Source: Variovorax sp. SG517 | GTDB taxonomy: Bacteria > Pseudomonadota > Gammaproteobacteria > Burkholderiales > Burkholderiaceae_C | Reading direction: 5' to 3' | NCBI RefSeq assembly: GCF_013376045.1 | Contig: NZ_JABMJG010000005.1 | Location: 380,080-444,079 of the forward strand | DNA length: 64,000 bases | Shown here: one piece after another, positions 16,066-24,519 of the stretch | Layout of the letters: each line of letters opens with the position of its first letter | How positions within the stretch are numbered: position 1 is the stretch's first letter | Position numbers and translations under genes: made by a program | Notes under the pieces: model-generated | Seen by the model: the letters and a program-made list of their open reading frames with translations, nothing else | Databases searched by the model: none | Told to the model about the DNA's origin: nothing

Positions 16066-16651
16066 CCTCTACTCGGAGCAGCCGACGTGGATGCACGCGA
16101 TCGCGGCGTGGATCAAGCTCGCGGTGCTGTCGGTGTGCGGCACGCTGCTGGTGCTGGTCGAGCGGCCGTCGTACCTCGCCTTCGCCTGCGCGGCGGTGCT
16201 GCTGATCTTCGCGTCGCTCGGCCAACCGGCGTGGCGGCGCGTGCGCATGCTGCTCGGCGTGGCCATTGCGGGCGGGCTGATCGTCGGCTTCCACTGGGCG
16301 ATGGGCACCACGCTGCTCGGCGTGGCGAGCGCGCTGCGCCTGGCCAGCGCGGCCACGCTCGCGCTGATGCTCACGCTCACCACGCGCTTCGAGGACCTGC
16401 TGGCGGTGCTCGAGGCCGTGCTGCATCCGCTGCAGCGCTTCGGCGTGCCCACCGAGCGGATCGCGCTGGGCCTTGGCCTGATGCTGCGCTTCGCCGAAAA
16501 TTTCTACGTGCAGTGGCAGCGCCTCGACGACGCCTACCGCGCCCGCTCCGGCCACGGCGGCGGCCTGCGGCTGCTGGCGCCGCTGACCATCCGCACGCTG
16601 CAGACGGCGGAGCGCGTGGCGGATGCGCTGGCCGCCCGGCTCGGGCGCTGA
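16058..16651 (+). CDS. bioN: ECF transporter transmembrane protein of biotin transporter
   Basis: Protein of 197 aa with about four to five hydrophobic segments (for example AVLSVCGTLLVLV, LAFACAAVLLIFASL, VAIAGGLIVGF, AATLALMLTL). The T-component signature arginine-containing helix is seen around GLGLMLRFAENFYVQWQRLDDAYRARSG, where A-R-x-G is the conserved coupling motif. It links the BioM ATPase to the BioY substrate protein in the inner membrane. It overlaps bioM by 8 bp. Confidence 0.85.
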   Translation: MRSLYSEQPTWMHAIAAWIKLAVLSVCGTLLVLVERPSYLAFACAAVLLIFASLGQPAWRRVRMLLGVAIAGGLIVGFHWAMGTTLLGVASALRLASAATLALMLTLTTRFEDLLAVLEAVLHPLQRFGVPTERIALGLGLMLRFAENFYVQWQRLDDAYRARSGHGGGLRLLAPLTIRTLQTAERVADALAARLGR

Positions 16652-16687
16652 TCCTTCTTCTTCCGTCTTTTCTCGATTGCGACTGCC

Positions 16688-17281
16688 ATGACCACCACTT
16701 CAGGCTCCCTCACTTCCTCCCGTTCGCTGTCGTACATCGCGCTGTTCGCGGCGCTGATGGCGGTTTTCGGCCTGATCCCGAAGATCGACCTGCCCTTCGG
16801 CGTGCCGATCACGCTGCAGTCGCTGGGCGTGATGCTCGCGGGCTGCCTGCTGGGGCCGCGCCGGGGCTTCCTGGCCATCGCGCTGTTCCTGCTGGCGGTG
16901 GCGCTGGGCCTGCCGCTGCTGCCCGGCGGCCGCGGCGGGCTGAGCGTGTTCGTGGCGCCGGCAGGCGGCTTCCTGTTCGGCTGGATGTTCGGCGCCTTCG
17001 CCTGCGGCTTGCTGATGCGCCTGGCCGTGCGACGCATCGGCGGGGCGACGGGGCTTGCGCTGCTGGCGGCGGCTTTCCTCTCCGCGCTGGTCGGCGGGAT
17101 CGGCGTGGTCTACGCCTTCGGCATCGTCGGGCTTTCGTGGATCGCCCACATGTCGCTGTCGCAGGCAGCGGTGGCCATGCTGGTGTTCATTCCGGGCGAC
17201 CTCATCAAGTGCGGCATCTGCGCGGTGCTGGTGCAGACCGTGATGCGCGGCATGCCGGCGTGGCGCCTCGACCGCGACTGA
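16688..17281 (+). CDS. bioY: Biotin transporter substrate-binding membrane protein
   Basis: Protein of 197 aa with about six transmembrane helices. The BioY family motifs IPKIDLPFGVPITLQSLGVMLAG (early region) and GRGGLSVFVAPAGGF with GPRRGFLAI are present, and these line the biotin-binding site. It follows bioN by 36 bp. Substrate binding by BioY is high affinity and is energised by BioM and BioN. No biotin synthesis gene is in the window. Confidence 0.92.
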   Translation: MTTTSGSLTSSRSLSYIALFAALMAVFGLIPKIDLPFGVPITLQSLGVMLAGCLLGPRRGFLAIALFLLAVALGLPLLPGGRGGLSVFVAPAGGFLFGWMFGAFACGLLMRLAVRRIGGATGLALLAAAFLSALVGGIGVVYAFGIVGLSWIAHMSLSQAAVAMLVFIPGDLIKCGICAVLVQTVMRGMPAWRLDRD

Positions 17282-17291
17282 GCGGTTTCCC

Positions 17292-17771
17292 TCAGCCTCG
17301 CCGGCTGAAGACAGTTTCCGAAAGGTAGTCCTTGCGCGGGCCGTGCACCACGTGGCGGATGGTGAAGGTGCCGTCGGGCAGGAAGCGGTAGCTGCTGTCG
17401 TAGGTGTCGGGCGTGCACAGGTGCGTGGCCGAGCCGGCGAGCCCATTGCCGTCGCGCACGATGGCGATCGCGTGGAACAGGCGCGGCGGCGTCTCGGCGA
17501 AATGCACCGCGAAGCCGCCGGGCGCGCGTTCGAAGACGTATTCGCGGTGCCCTTCGAACTCCTTGCCGTCGGCCAGGCGGATGCGGCCTTCCTCGCGGTA
17601 GCTGAGCATTCCCTCGGCTTCCAGCGGCGTGAACCTGGCGACGCCGCTCATGGTCGCCTGGCCTTCGATGGTGCGCTGCAGCCTCCATTCGCCCGCGAGC
17701 CGGTCGAACACGGTGTCGGGGCTTCCCCAGAAGGACGGATGGGGTGAAAGGGCGTGGGCTGGCTCGCTCAT
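17292..17771 (-). CDS. DUF6314 family protein
   Basis: Protein of 159 aa. The layout LAGEWRLQRTIEG, GMLSYREEGRIRLADG, FERAPGGFAVHFAETPPRLFH, then CTPDTYDSSYRF and a C-terminal GPRKDYLSETVF is that of the DUF6314 beta-barrel family, which resembles lipocalin-like folds. There is no signal peptide. Function is unknown. It converges with bioY (10-bp gap). Confidence 0.72.
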   Translation of the reverse strand: MSEPAHALSPHPSFWGSPDTVFDRLAGEWRLQRTIEGQATMSGVARFTPLEAEGMLSYREEGRIRLADGKEFEGHREYVFERAPGGFAVHFAETPPRLFHAIAIVRDGNGLAGSATHLCTPDTYDSSYRFLPDGTFTIRHVVHGPRKDYLSETVFSRRG

Positions 17772-17847
17772 GCGGGGACTCTACGACAGGCGCCGATCCG
17801 CCTTCCTGGCGGGCGATTGTTTCCAGGGTGTGAACACCGTGGTTCCA

Positions 17848-17873
17848 TTGTCTAAGGGTTTTTACTTAGACAA
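17848..17873. promoter_or_regulatory. Perfect 9-bp inverted repeat upstream of the secreted repeat protein
   Basis: TTGTCTAAG (17848-17856) and CTTAGACAA (17865-17873) are perfectly inverted around an 8-nt spacer GGTTTTTA. The site lies about 85 bp before the start codon of the 17959 gene, followed by an ACAATT element at 17881-17886 that could belong to a -10 region. It fits an operator for a dimeric regulator. It also lies upstream of the divergent DUF6314 gene. Confidence 0.5.
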
Positions 17874-17958
17874 CGGGCGCACAATTCTTCCCATGGACCA
17901 GCCCTTCAGCTGATCCAGACCAAGAACCAGAACCGAACCAATTGAAGGACACATCCAA

Positions 17959-18339
17959 ATGACCGCCTCGAAGCTCCTCTCCGCCGTTTCCCTCGCCCTG
18001 CTGGCCGCTGCCGGCGCCGCCCACGCCGAAACCTATGAAGGCGTGCACCCGCTGACCTCGGCCGCCAGCCGCGCCGACGTCGCCAGCCAGGCTGTGGTTG
18101 CCGCCCACAGCGCCAACCCCTACGCCACCGGTGCCAACGCCGGCCCGGCCCCGGTGATCGTCTCGACCGCCAGCCGCGCTGCCGTCCGCTCCGAAGCCGT
18201 GGCTGCCGCCCGCAGCGGCGACCCGTACGCCGAAGGCGCTTCGTCGGGCGTGGCCCCGATCGTCGCCAGCTCGGTGGACCGCGCCGCGGTTCGTGCCGCA
18301 GCCCGCGCTGCCGCCCATGGCGATGCGCTGCCGCTGTAA
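17959..18339 (+). CDS. Small secreted protein with three tandem ~36-residue repeats
   Basis: Protein of 126 aa. Residues 1-23 form a signal peptide ending AHA. The rest is three degenerate copies of the pattern S-R-A-x-V-x-x-x-A-V-x-A-A-(H/R)-S-x-(N/D)-P-Y-x-x-G-A-x-x-G-x-A-P, beginning near residues 35, 71 and 107; the last is truncated and ends HGDALPL. Proteins of this kind in Comamonadaceae carry misleading database names (helicase SNF2 or DUF4148); there is no helicase motif here. It likely acts in the periplasm or outside the cell. A palindrome precedes it and a strong terminator follows, so it is monocistronic. Confidence 0.8.
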   Translation: MTASKLLSAVSLALLAAAGAAHAETYEGVHPLTSAASRADVASQAVVAAHSANPYATGANAGPAPVIVSTASRAAVRSEAVAAARSGDPYAEGASSGVAPIVASSVDRAAVRAAARAAAHGDALPL

Positions 18340-18362
18340 TCCGCTGCAGAGCTGAAGACTCG

Positions 18363-18399
18363 AAAGCCGGGCCATGCGTATGCATGGCCCGGCTTTTTT
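18363..18399 (+). terminator. Strong Rho-independent terminator after the secreted repeat protein
   Basis: AAAGCCGGGCCATGC (18363-18377) pairs perfectly with GCATGGCCCGGCTTT (18382-18396) around GTAT, followed by a T-run. Because the stem ends in A/T on both sides it can also serve the convergent gene at 18416-19084. Confidence 0.88.
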
Positions 18400-18415
18400 G
18401 CGTCCGCCTTTTAAA

Positions 18416-19084
18416 TCAGCGTGCGGGCAGCAGCCGCAGCTGCGCGGTGAGGATGGGCGCGCAGCCGTCGTCCAGGGCCTCTTGCAGCTCGACGGACCAC
18501 CGCGAGGCATCGAGCCCGGCCTCCGCGCGCAGCTCGCAGGCATAGAGTAGCCGGCCGTCGCGTGTCTCCTCGCGCGAGGCGACGGCTTCGCAGCAGCGTT
18601 CGCCGGCGGCATCGGCTGTGCGGTGCCGCATCAGGCGCATGGCGATGCGTTCAGGCGCCACCGTGCGCTCGTCCTCCTGTGCGGCCGGCACCGTCGCGCG
18701 CAAGCGCAGTTCCAGCGGCTCGCCCACGCGAAAGCCTTCGCCGCGCTCCAGCGAGATGTTCTCCAGCGCCACCCGCACCCGGCGGCGTTCGCGCAGCCTC
18801 ATGACGACGGCCAGCACCGACAGCACCGAGAAGACGCCGAAGAAGGGCAAGCCCACCAGCATCCAGAGCCATTGCCATCCGCCGGCCAGCGACCAGCGCA
18901 TCGCCTGGAAGCCGAAGAGGGCCATGAACACCAGCACCGCCAGCGCGACCAGCCAGGCGATCCGGTCGGCGGCCGTCCTTTGCATGCGCTCCGTGGCCTG
19001 CGGCATGGCGGAGGTCCACGAGGTGGGCAGGCGCTCGTCGGCCGATGCGGAGGCGGGGTCTGGAAGGCGGTGTTGCTGCGGCAT
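18416..19084 (-). CDS. Uncharacterised two-helix membrane protein
   Basis: Protein of 222 aa that I do not recognise. There are two clear hydrophobic helices, roughly residues 43-62 (WLVALAVLVFMALFGF) and 70-93 (WLWMLVGLPFFGVFSVLSVL), then a basic hinge (RLRERRRVRV) and a C-terminal soluble domain rich in beta-strand alternation, ending with ILTAQLRLLPAR. A small cytoplasmic or periplasmic beta-sandwich anchored by a hairpin of helices is the likely shape. It converges with the repeat protein and shares its terminator. Confidence 0.65.
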   Translation of the reverse strand: MPQQHRLPDPASASADERLPTSWTSAMPQATERMQRTAADRIAWLVALAVLVFMALFGFQAMRWSLAGGWQWLWMLVGLPFFGVFSVLSVLAVVMRLRERRRVRVALENISLERGEGFRVGEPLELRLRATVPAAQEDERTVAPERIAMRLMRHRTADAAGERCCEAVASREETRDGRLLYACELRAEAGLDASRWSVELQEALDDGCAPILTAQLRLLPAR

Positions 19085-19126
19085 GGAGAGCCGCCGAGCA
19101 TAGCCAGCGGCCCCGGGCTAACCCGG

Positions 19127-19156
19127 CCTTATGGCGGAGCCGGCTTCGCCATAAGG
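19127..19156. promoter_or_regulatory. 30-bp near-perfect palindrome between divergent genes
   Basis: CCTTATGGCG (19127-19136) and CGCCATAAGG (19147-19156) are perfectly inverted. The 10-nt centre contains the palindrome AGCCGGCT flanked by a G/T pair. It lies in the 215-bp space between the divergent genes at 18416-19084 and 19300-19941, so it could be a shared operator or an RNA hairpin. Confidence 0.45.
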
Positions 19157-19299
19157 CGCATTGCCTTGCCATGGCGCATCCTTCATGATGGTGCGATACG
19201 GAAGGGGTGGCCGTCGGACATCATGCTTTCGCATTACCGCGTCATCGTGGTGCGCCCGGGTGAAAATACCGGCACGCTTCCGCCAGGAAAAAAGAAAGC

Positions 19300-19941
19300 A
19301 TGACCCGTTGCCGCCGAGGCGGCAGCCCAACACGCATGGCACTCACTCTCGACCCCGAAGACACGCGCGGACGCATCCACGACCTGGTGTGGAGCGGCTT
19401 TTATCCCGATGCCGATGTCGAGTGGATGATCACCGACGAGTACCTCGACCCCGACGAAATCACCAGCGAAGACCGTGCCTGGGTCAAGGCCGAGGCAGCG
19501 AGCGCATGCGCCGCCAAGCGCGCCGCCGAGGCCGCGTGGCCCGCGCAGACCGAATACGACCGGCTCGAGGCCGTGTTCGCGCAGCTGCGCAGCGAGAAGA
19601 TCATCGCGCTGCATCGCGCGGGCAACACCCTCGCCGACGGCCACGACGACGTGCGCGAGCAGTGGCGCGCGGCCGGCCGGGCGGAGTCGGGCATCCGGGG
19701 CTGCTGCTTCTATCACGCACAGGACCTCGAACGTGCGGTGCGCACCGGCCGCCTGCACCTGGCCTTCAGCGGCGGGATGATTCCCGAGATCGACCAGCGC
19801 GAGGCCAACACCATGGCCGTGGGCCGCCGCATCGTCGACTTGCTGCGCGCGGCCGGCTTCGGCGTGCAGTGGAGCGGCAACATCGAGGAGCGCATCGAAG
19901 CCGACCTCGGCCAATGGCGCAAGCGAGGCCCCTCCGCGTGA
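19300..19941 (+). CDS. DUF6891-like protein
   Basis: Protein of 213 aa from ATG 19300, which is preceded by AGGAAAA; the ATG at 19336 (MALTLDPED) gives 201 aa and is also plausible. The C-terminal half (GCCFYHAQDLERAVRTG, LHLAFSGG, AVGRRIVDLLRAAGFGVQWSG) resembles the DUF6891 family, found in many bacteria with no assigned role. No signal peptide or membrane segment is seen. Its stop overlaps the GTG start of the VanW-glycosyltransferase gene (GTGA), so the two are coupled. Confidence 0.72.
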   Translation: MTRCRRGGSPTRMALTLDPEDTRGRIHDLVWSGFYPDADVEWMITDEYLDPDEITSEDRAWVKAEAASACAAKRAAEAAWPAQTEYDRLEAVFAQLRSEKIIALHRAGNTLADGHDDVREQWRAAGRAESGIRGCCFYHAQDLERAVRTGRLHLAFSGGMIPEIDQREANTMAVGRRIVDLLRAAGFGVQWSGNIEERIEADLGQWRKRGPSA

Positions 19942-21764
19942 GCGTGCAGGCCTGGCAGCCGCCGCGCCGCATCGACGCGATCGACTTCTGGCTGCGCTCG
20001 CGGCTCCTGGCCACCGCCCACGCGCTGCGCGAGACGCTGCGGCCCTCGGCTCGCCGGTGGACCGAAGGCAGCCACGCACTGGCCGATGCGCCGGTGCTCG
20101 CCCACTACCGCACTCCGTTGTGGACCGACGGCCGCGCCGACGAATTCCCGCTCGTGGCCGGCAAGGTGCAGAACCTGCGCGTCGCGCGCCGCGCCTTCGA
20201 TGCCGTCGAGGTACCGGCCGGCGAGGTGCTGAGCTTCTGGCGGCAGCTGGGCAGGCCCGCCGCGTGGCGCGGCTTCGTGCAGGGCCGCGAGTTGCGCGGC
20301 GGCTGCGTGGTGCCGACGCTGGCCGGCGGGCTGTGCCAGCTGTCGAACGCGCTCGCCACGGTGGCGTCGCGTGCGGGCTTCGAGCTGGTGGAGCGGCACG
20401 GGCACACGGCGCGCATCGAGCAGGCCGGCGAGCCGGGCTCGGATGCCGTCGACGCGACGGTGTTCTGGAACTACGTCGATCTGAAGGTGCGCGCCAGGCA
20501 CGCGTGGCGGCTCGAAGTGGAGCTGACCGGCTCGGAGCTGGTGCTGCGCATCCGCGGCCGCGGAGCATCGGCCGTGCCTTTCGCGCCCGTCACGATGCGC
20601 CGCACGAACGAAGACGCGAGCGCCCCTCTGCCGGTGGCGCGCGGCTGCCTCAGCTGCGACCAGACGGCCTGCTTCCGCCATCGCCCGCAGGTCGATGTCG
20701 GCCCGCAGGGCCTCACCGTCGCGCTGCTCGACACGTGGACGCCGGAGTTCGCGCGCTACCTGCGCGAGGAACATCCGAGCGCGCAGCGCATGCAGCCGGT
20801 GCCGATGCGGCTCGCCTTCTGGCGCCGGCCCGCGACGGGCTGGCACCGCGAGCCGGCGGCCGTGGCCCCGCAGACACCGTGGGCACCGTGGACCGCAAGC
20901 CTGCGCCGCGCGCTGTGGCAGCGGCTGTGGGCCCGGCGCGCGGGACGGCGCCAGGCCAGCCTGATCGACGGCCAGCGCTGGCTCGCGCAGGCTTTCGCGG
21001 CGCGGCTGAAGCCGGAGCACACGCAGCTGGTGGTCGAACAGTCGCTGCTGCCGCACCTGCAGCGCCTCGGCGCGCTCGACGGCCGCAGCGTCGTCGTGCT
21101 GGCAGGCGCGCTGCCGATGGCCGACATCGAGCAGCGGTTGGACGAGGCCTCGCGGCGCTGGCCCGATGACGCCACCTTGCGCGACTTCCGCGCCGATCCG
21201 TCGCTGGTGCGTGCGGAGTCGCTGGCAATGGCGCGCGCGTCGGCCATCGTCACGCCGCATGCCGAAGTCGCACGGCGGCTGGCGGCCCTGGCTCCGCAGG
21301 CGATGCTGCGGAAGCTCGAATGGGCGCTGCCTCGGGCCGGGGCCGTCGTTCGTACGGATGCCGATCACCCGCTCATCGTCTTCGCAGCGAGCGCGCTGGC
21401 GCGCAAGGGCGCGCGCGAGCTGGCCGCGGCGCTGCAGGACTGGCCGTGCCGCCTGCGCGTGCTGGGCTCGCCCTCGGACGATGCGCGGCTCTGGCGGGGC
21501 ATCGGCCACGTGGAATACATGAACTGGCAGGGCGACTGGCTGGCCGGCGCCCACGTCGTCGTGCTGCCGGCGCATGTCGAGCACTCGCCGCGCGCGCTGC
21601 TGCGCGCCGTGGCGGCCGGCGTGCCGGTGGTGGCGTCGACGGCATGCGGCCTGGGCGCGCTGCCGGGCGCGCGCGAGATTGCACCCGGCGACGTGGAGGC
21701 GCTTCGCACCGCGCTGCGGGCGGCGTGCCGGGCCGACGATCTCGCCGATGCTTTCGGTTGGTAG
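19938..21764 (+). CDS. VanW-domain / glycosyltransferase fusion protein
   Basis: Protein of 608 aa. The first third is a VanW domain: VAGKVQNLRVA, VPAGEVLSFW, RGFVQGRELRGG, GGLCQLSNALATVASRAGFELVERHGHT. A cysteine cluster follows, Cys237-x2-Cys240-x4-Cys245-x2-His248, which could bind a metal. The C-terminal half resembles a GT4-type glycosyltransferase: IVFAASALARKGARELAAAL, then HVVVLPAHVEHSPRALLRAVAAGVPVVAS, with the acidic active-site position in AHVEHSPRA. No signal peptide. The GTG at 19938 overlaps the previous stop; ATG 19914 is an alternative. VanW domains are known in glycopeptide-resistance clusters but their function is unresolved. Confidence 0.78.
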   Translation: MSVQAWQPPRRIDAIDFWLRSRLLATAHALRETLRPSARRWTEGSHALADAPVLAHYRTPLWTDGRADEFPLVAGKVQNLRVARRAFDAVEVPAGEVLSFWRQLGRPAAWRGFVQGRELRGGCVVPTLAGGLCQLSNALATVASRAGFELVERHGHTARIEQAGEPGSDAVDATVFWNYVDLKVRARHAWRLEVELTGSELVLRIRGRGASAVPFAPVTMRRTNEDASAPLPVARGCLSCDQTACFRHRPQVDVGPQGLTVALLDTWTPEFARYLREEHPSAQRMQPVPMRLAFWRRPATGWHREPAAVAPQTPWAPWTASLRRALWQRLWARRAGRRQASLIDGQRWLAQAFAARLKPEHTQLVVEQSLLPHLQRLGALDGRSVVVLAGALPMADIEQRLDEASRRWPDDATLRDFRADPSLVRAESLAMARASAIVTPHAEVARRLAALAPQAMLRKLEWALPRAGAVVRTDADHPLIVFAASALARKGARELAAALQDWPCRLRVLGSPSDDARLWRGIGHVEYMNWQGDWLAGAHVVVLPAHVEHSPRALLRAVAAGVPVVASTACGLGALPGAREIAPGDVEALRTALRAACRADDLADAFGW

Positions 21765-21806
21765 AGCGCCGCTGCAATAGAAAAAAACGGGAGCAGCATT
21801 TCAGAC

Positions 21807-23492
21807 ATGACCATCGATCTCCAGACGCTCAAGTGCGGCGAATGCGGCAGCAGCGTGCTCAAGCGCACCGGCCTCAACGAATACACCTGCGAGCACTGCG
21901 GCTCCGTCACGCTGGTGGAAGACAACGTCTCCGACCGGCTGGAGCGCGTGCTCAACCAGGTGAAGAACGAGGCCGGACGCCGCCTCGCGGCCGAAGAGGC
22001 GCGCAGGCAGGCGCTGATGATGCGCAAGGTCGGCATCGGGGTGGCCGTCGCGGTGGGCGCGGTGGTGCTCTTCGGCGTTGTGGGCGTGTTCCTCGGCAGT
22101 CGCAATGCCGACACGCGCGGCACATCCGCACCGCAGCGTGTGGTGGCCGCCGTCGACCGCACCATTCCCGTCGAGGGGCTCAAGCTCGACGAGCCGCGGC
22201 AAGTACTCGTGGGCAGCGGCAGCTCGGCCACCCCCAAGCTGCTGGTGGTGGCGCGCAACGAGACGGGCAAGCCGCTGTCGCGCGCGGGCATCCGGGCCGT
22301 GTACTACGACGGCGAGAGCAAGCTCGACGAACGCAGCGAGACGCTTCCGGTCGCCGTGCTCGAGCCCGGCGAAAGCGCTCCGATGCTGGTCGACATGCCC
22401 AGCGGCAAGAACGTCACGCGGCAGGAGCTGCGCGTGCAGAAGCTGGCCGAGCCCTACAGCGCGGTGAAGGGGCCGCGCATGGCGTTCTCGCGCGTGCGGC
22501 TGGTGCAGCAGGGCGACCGGGTGCGGCTGGTGGGCCGCATCGTCAACGACCGCAAGGACGCCACCGTGCTCGGCGGCTTCGAGGTGCTGGTCACGCTGTA
22601 CGACGACGCGGGGCAGGTGATCGGCTTCGGCCACGGCTACGGGCAGGCCAACGAGATCCAGCCCGGCGGGCGGACCTCGGTGGACGTGAGCATCTCGCGC
22701 TTCGGCCGCGCGGCGGCCATCGCGGCGTGGGACTACCGCATCGGCTACAGCACCGTCGAGGCCTCGGGCGGACGCACGCCGGTGCTGAACGCGGAGCGCG
22801 TGATCCGCACCGCGGGCGGACCGGAGAGCTTCAACCCCGAGCTGCGCCTGGGCACCGACGACCTGCTGGCCGACGACAGCGAGCGCTTCGACGAGAAGCA
22901 GCTCGAGCTGCTGCCGCTGGTGGACGGGCGCAACAACATCCAGCAGCGGCTCTTCCTGGGCGAACTGGTCAACCGCAGCACCGATGCCGTCGTGCTCGCG
23001 CCGGGCGGCGTGATCTCGCGCTTCAGCGGCAGCAAGGCGCACGGCACGACCACGATCTCGGGGCTGGCGTACCTGTATCCCGGCGAGCGCTTTCCCATCT
23101 ACCTGGAGCCGCAGGACATGGAGCGCATCACCGACACGCGCATCGAGTGGAAGCCGATGCGCCGCGCGGCGCTGCCCGGCCCGCGCAAGCCGCTGGAGGT
23201 GAAGGTGGCGGGCACCAAGGCCGAGATCGGCAGCGTGCTGCTCAACTTCAGCCAGCGCTTTTCGTACAAATACGTGGTGGTCAGCGGCAGCGTGAAGAAC
23301 CCGGGCACGGGCATCGTCGGCAAGGTGCGGCTGTGGGTGAGCCTGCGCGATCGCAACGGGCAGCTCACGGGCTTCAAGCTGGTGGACAACCTGCCGGCCA
23401 TTGCGCCGGGCGAGAGCGTGCCCTTCCAGGCGAGCGTGGAGCAGAACGGCCGCGACTTCGCGAGCGTGACCACGCTATACCAAACCGAATAG
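21807..23492 (+). CDS. Zinc-ribbon membrane protein with a long extracytoplasmic region
   Basis: Protein of 561 aa. The N-terminus is a zinc ribbon (Cys10-x2-Cys13 and Cys28-x2-Cys31, LKCGECG and YTCEHCG), followed by a charged alpha-helical linker (residues about 42-72) and one transmembrane helix at 75-97. The remaining 460 residues should lie outside the cytoplasm and contain at least two repeats of the FxLYD/DUF3426-like pattern: for example VRLVGRIVNDRKDATVLGGFEVLVTLYDDAGQVIG, and later VVVSGSVKNPGTGIVGKVRLWVSLRDRNGQL. It is 42 bp downstream of the VanW-glycosyltransferase gene on the same strand. Role unknown; it could be a structural or sensory envelope protein. Confidence 0.75.
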   Translation: MTIDLQTLKCGECGSSVLKRTGLNEYTCEHCGSVTLVEDNVSDRLERVLNQVKNEAGRRLAAEEARRQALMMRKVGIGVAVAVGAVVLFGVVGVFLGSRNADTRGTSAPQRVVAAVDRTIPVEGLKLDEPRQVLVGSGSSATPKLLVVARNETGKPLSRAGIRAVYYDGESKLDERSETLPVAVLEPGESAPMLVDMPSGKNVTRQELRVQKLAEPYSAVKGPRMAFSRVRLVQQGDRVRLVGRIVNDRKDATVLGGFEVLVTLYDDAGQVIGFGHGYGQANEIQPGGRTSVDVSISRFGRAAAIAAWDYRIGYSTVEASGGRTPVLNAERVIRTAGGPESFNPELRLGTDDLLADDSERFDEKQLELLPLVDGRNNIQQRLFLGELVNRSTDAVVLAPGGVISRFSGSKAHGTTTISGLAYLYPGERFPIYLEPQDMERITDTRIEWKPMRRAALPGPRKPLEVKVAGTKAEIGSVLLNFSQRFSYKYVVVSGSVKNPGTGIVGKVRLWVSLRDRNGQLTGFKLVDNLPAIAPGESVPFQASVEQNGRDFASVTTLYQTE

Positions 23493-23525
23493 CCCCTGCG
23501 GCGACGGAAATGGGCGCTTCGCGCC

Positions 23526-24518
23526 ATGATCGCGCCCATGATTCCGTTCTCCATCCTCGACCTTTCCCCGATCACCGAGGGCAGCGACGCCGCGCAGTCG
23601 TTCCGCAACTCGCTCTCGCTGGCGCAGCATGGCGAGAAGCTGGGCTACACGCGCTACTGGCTGGCCGAGCACCACGGCATGCCGGGCATCGCGAGCGCGG
23701 CCACCGCCGTGCTGCTGGCCTACGTGGGAGCGGGCACTTCCACCATCCGCATCGGCGCCGGCGGCGTGATGCTGCCGAACCACTCGCCGCTGGTGATCGC
23801 CGAGCAGTTCGGCACGCTGGAGTCGCTCTACCCCGGGCGCGTCGACCTCGGGCTGGGGCGCGCTCCCGGTTCCGACCAGCGCACCGCGCGGGCCCTGCGG
23901 CGCAACCTGGAGTCGGACGCTGACCAGTTCCCGCAGGACGTGATCGAGCTGATGGACTTCATGTCGAAGAACCCGCAGCAGCCGGTGCGCGCCGTGCCCG
24001 GCGCGGGGCTGGAGGTGCCGGTGTGGATCCTCGGGTCGAGCACCTTCGGCGCGCAGCTCGCGGCGCACCTGGGGCTGCCCTATGCCTTCGCCTCGCACTT
24101 CGCGCCGCAGCAGATCATGCAGGCCATCCAGATCTACCGCGAGACCTTCAAGCCCTCGGCGCAGCTGCAGAAGCCGTACGTGATGCTGGGCTTCAACGTG
24201 TTCGCGGCCGACACCGACGAGGAGGCCGAGTTCCGCGCCACCTCGTGGCAGCAGGCCTTCGTGAACCTGCGCAGCGGCCGGCCGGGGCGTCTGCCGCCGC
24301 CGGTGGAGGGCTACCGGCAGAAGGTCGGTCCGGCGGAGAACGCGCTGCTCGACTCGGTGCTGTCGTGCTCGGCAGTGGGTTCGGTCGAGACGGTGAAGAA
24401 GGGCGTGGAAGCCTTCGTCGCGCGCACCGGCGCGGACGAGCTCATGATCACCTCGCAGGTGTTCGACCACGTGGCCCGGCTGCGCTCTTACGAGCTGCTC
24501 GCCGAAGCCTTTCACTAG
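23526..24518 (+). CDS. LLM-class flavin-dependent oxidoreductase (MsnO8 family)
   Basis: Protein of 330 aa from 23526; the more conserved start [12 protein letters not shown] at 23538 gives 326 aa and may be the true one. Family motifs are [68 protein letters not shown] and [12 protein letters not shown]. These are bacterial-luciferase-like monooxygenases using reduced FMN supplied by a separate reductase. The substrate is unknown. It ends just before an intergenic repeat shared with a convergent gene. Confidence 0.85.
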   Translation: MIAPMIPFSILDLSPITEGSDAAQSFRNSLSLAQHGEKLGYTRYWLAEHHGMPGIASAATAVLLAYVGAGTSTIRIGAGGVMLPNHSPLVIAEQFGTLESLYPGRVDLGLGRAPGSDQRTARALRRNLESDADQFPQDVIELMDFMSKNPQQPVRAVPGAGLEVPVWILGSSTFGAQLAAHLGLPYAFASHFAPQQIMQAIQIYRETFKPSAQLQKPYVMLGFNVFAADTDEEAEFRATSWQQAFVNLRSGRPGRLPPPVEGYRQKVGPAENALLDSVLSCSAVGSVETVKKGVEAFVARTGADELMITSQVFDHVARLRSYELLAEAFH

Positions 24519-24519
24519 G

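Noticed and set aside
17959..18339. SNF2 helicase name for the small secreted protein
   Set aside because: The protein has 126 residues, a signal peptide and no Walker or helicase motifs.
19475..19780. Long open frames rich in Arg/Pro/Ala opposite or offset to real genes throughout the window
   Set aside because: Such shadows are expected in very G/C-rich DNA. They have no family resemblance, overlap well-supported genes, and often lack ribosome sites.
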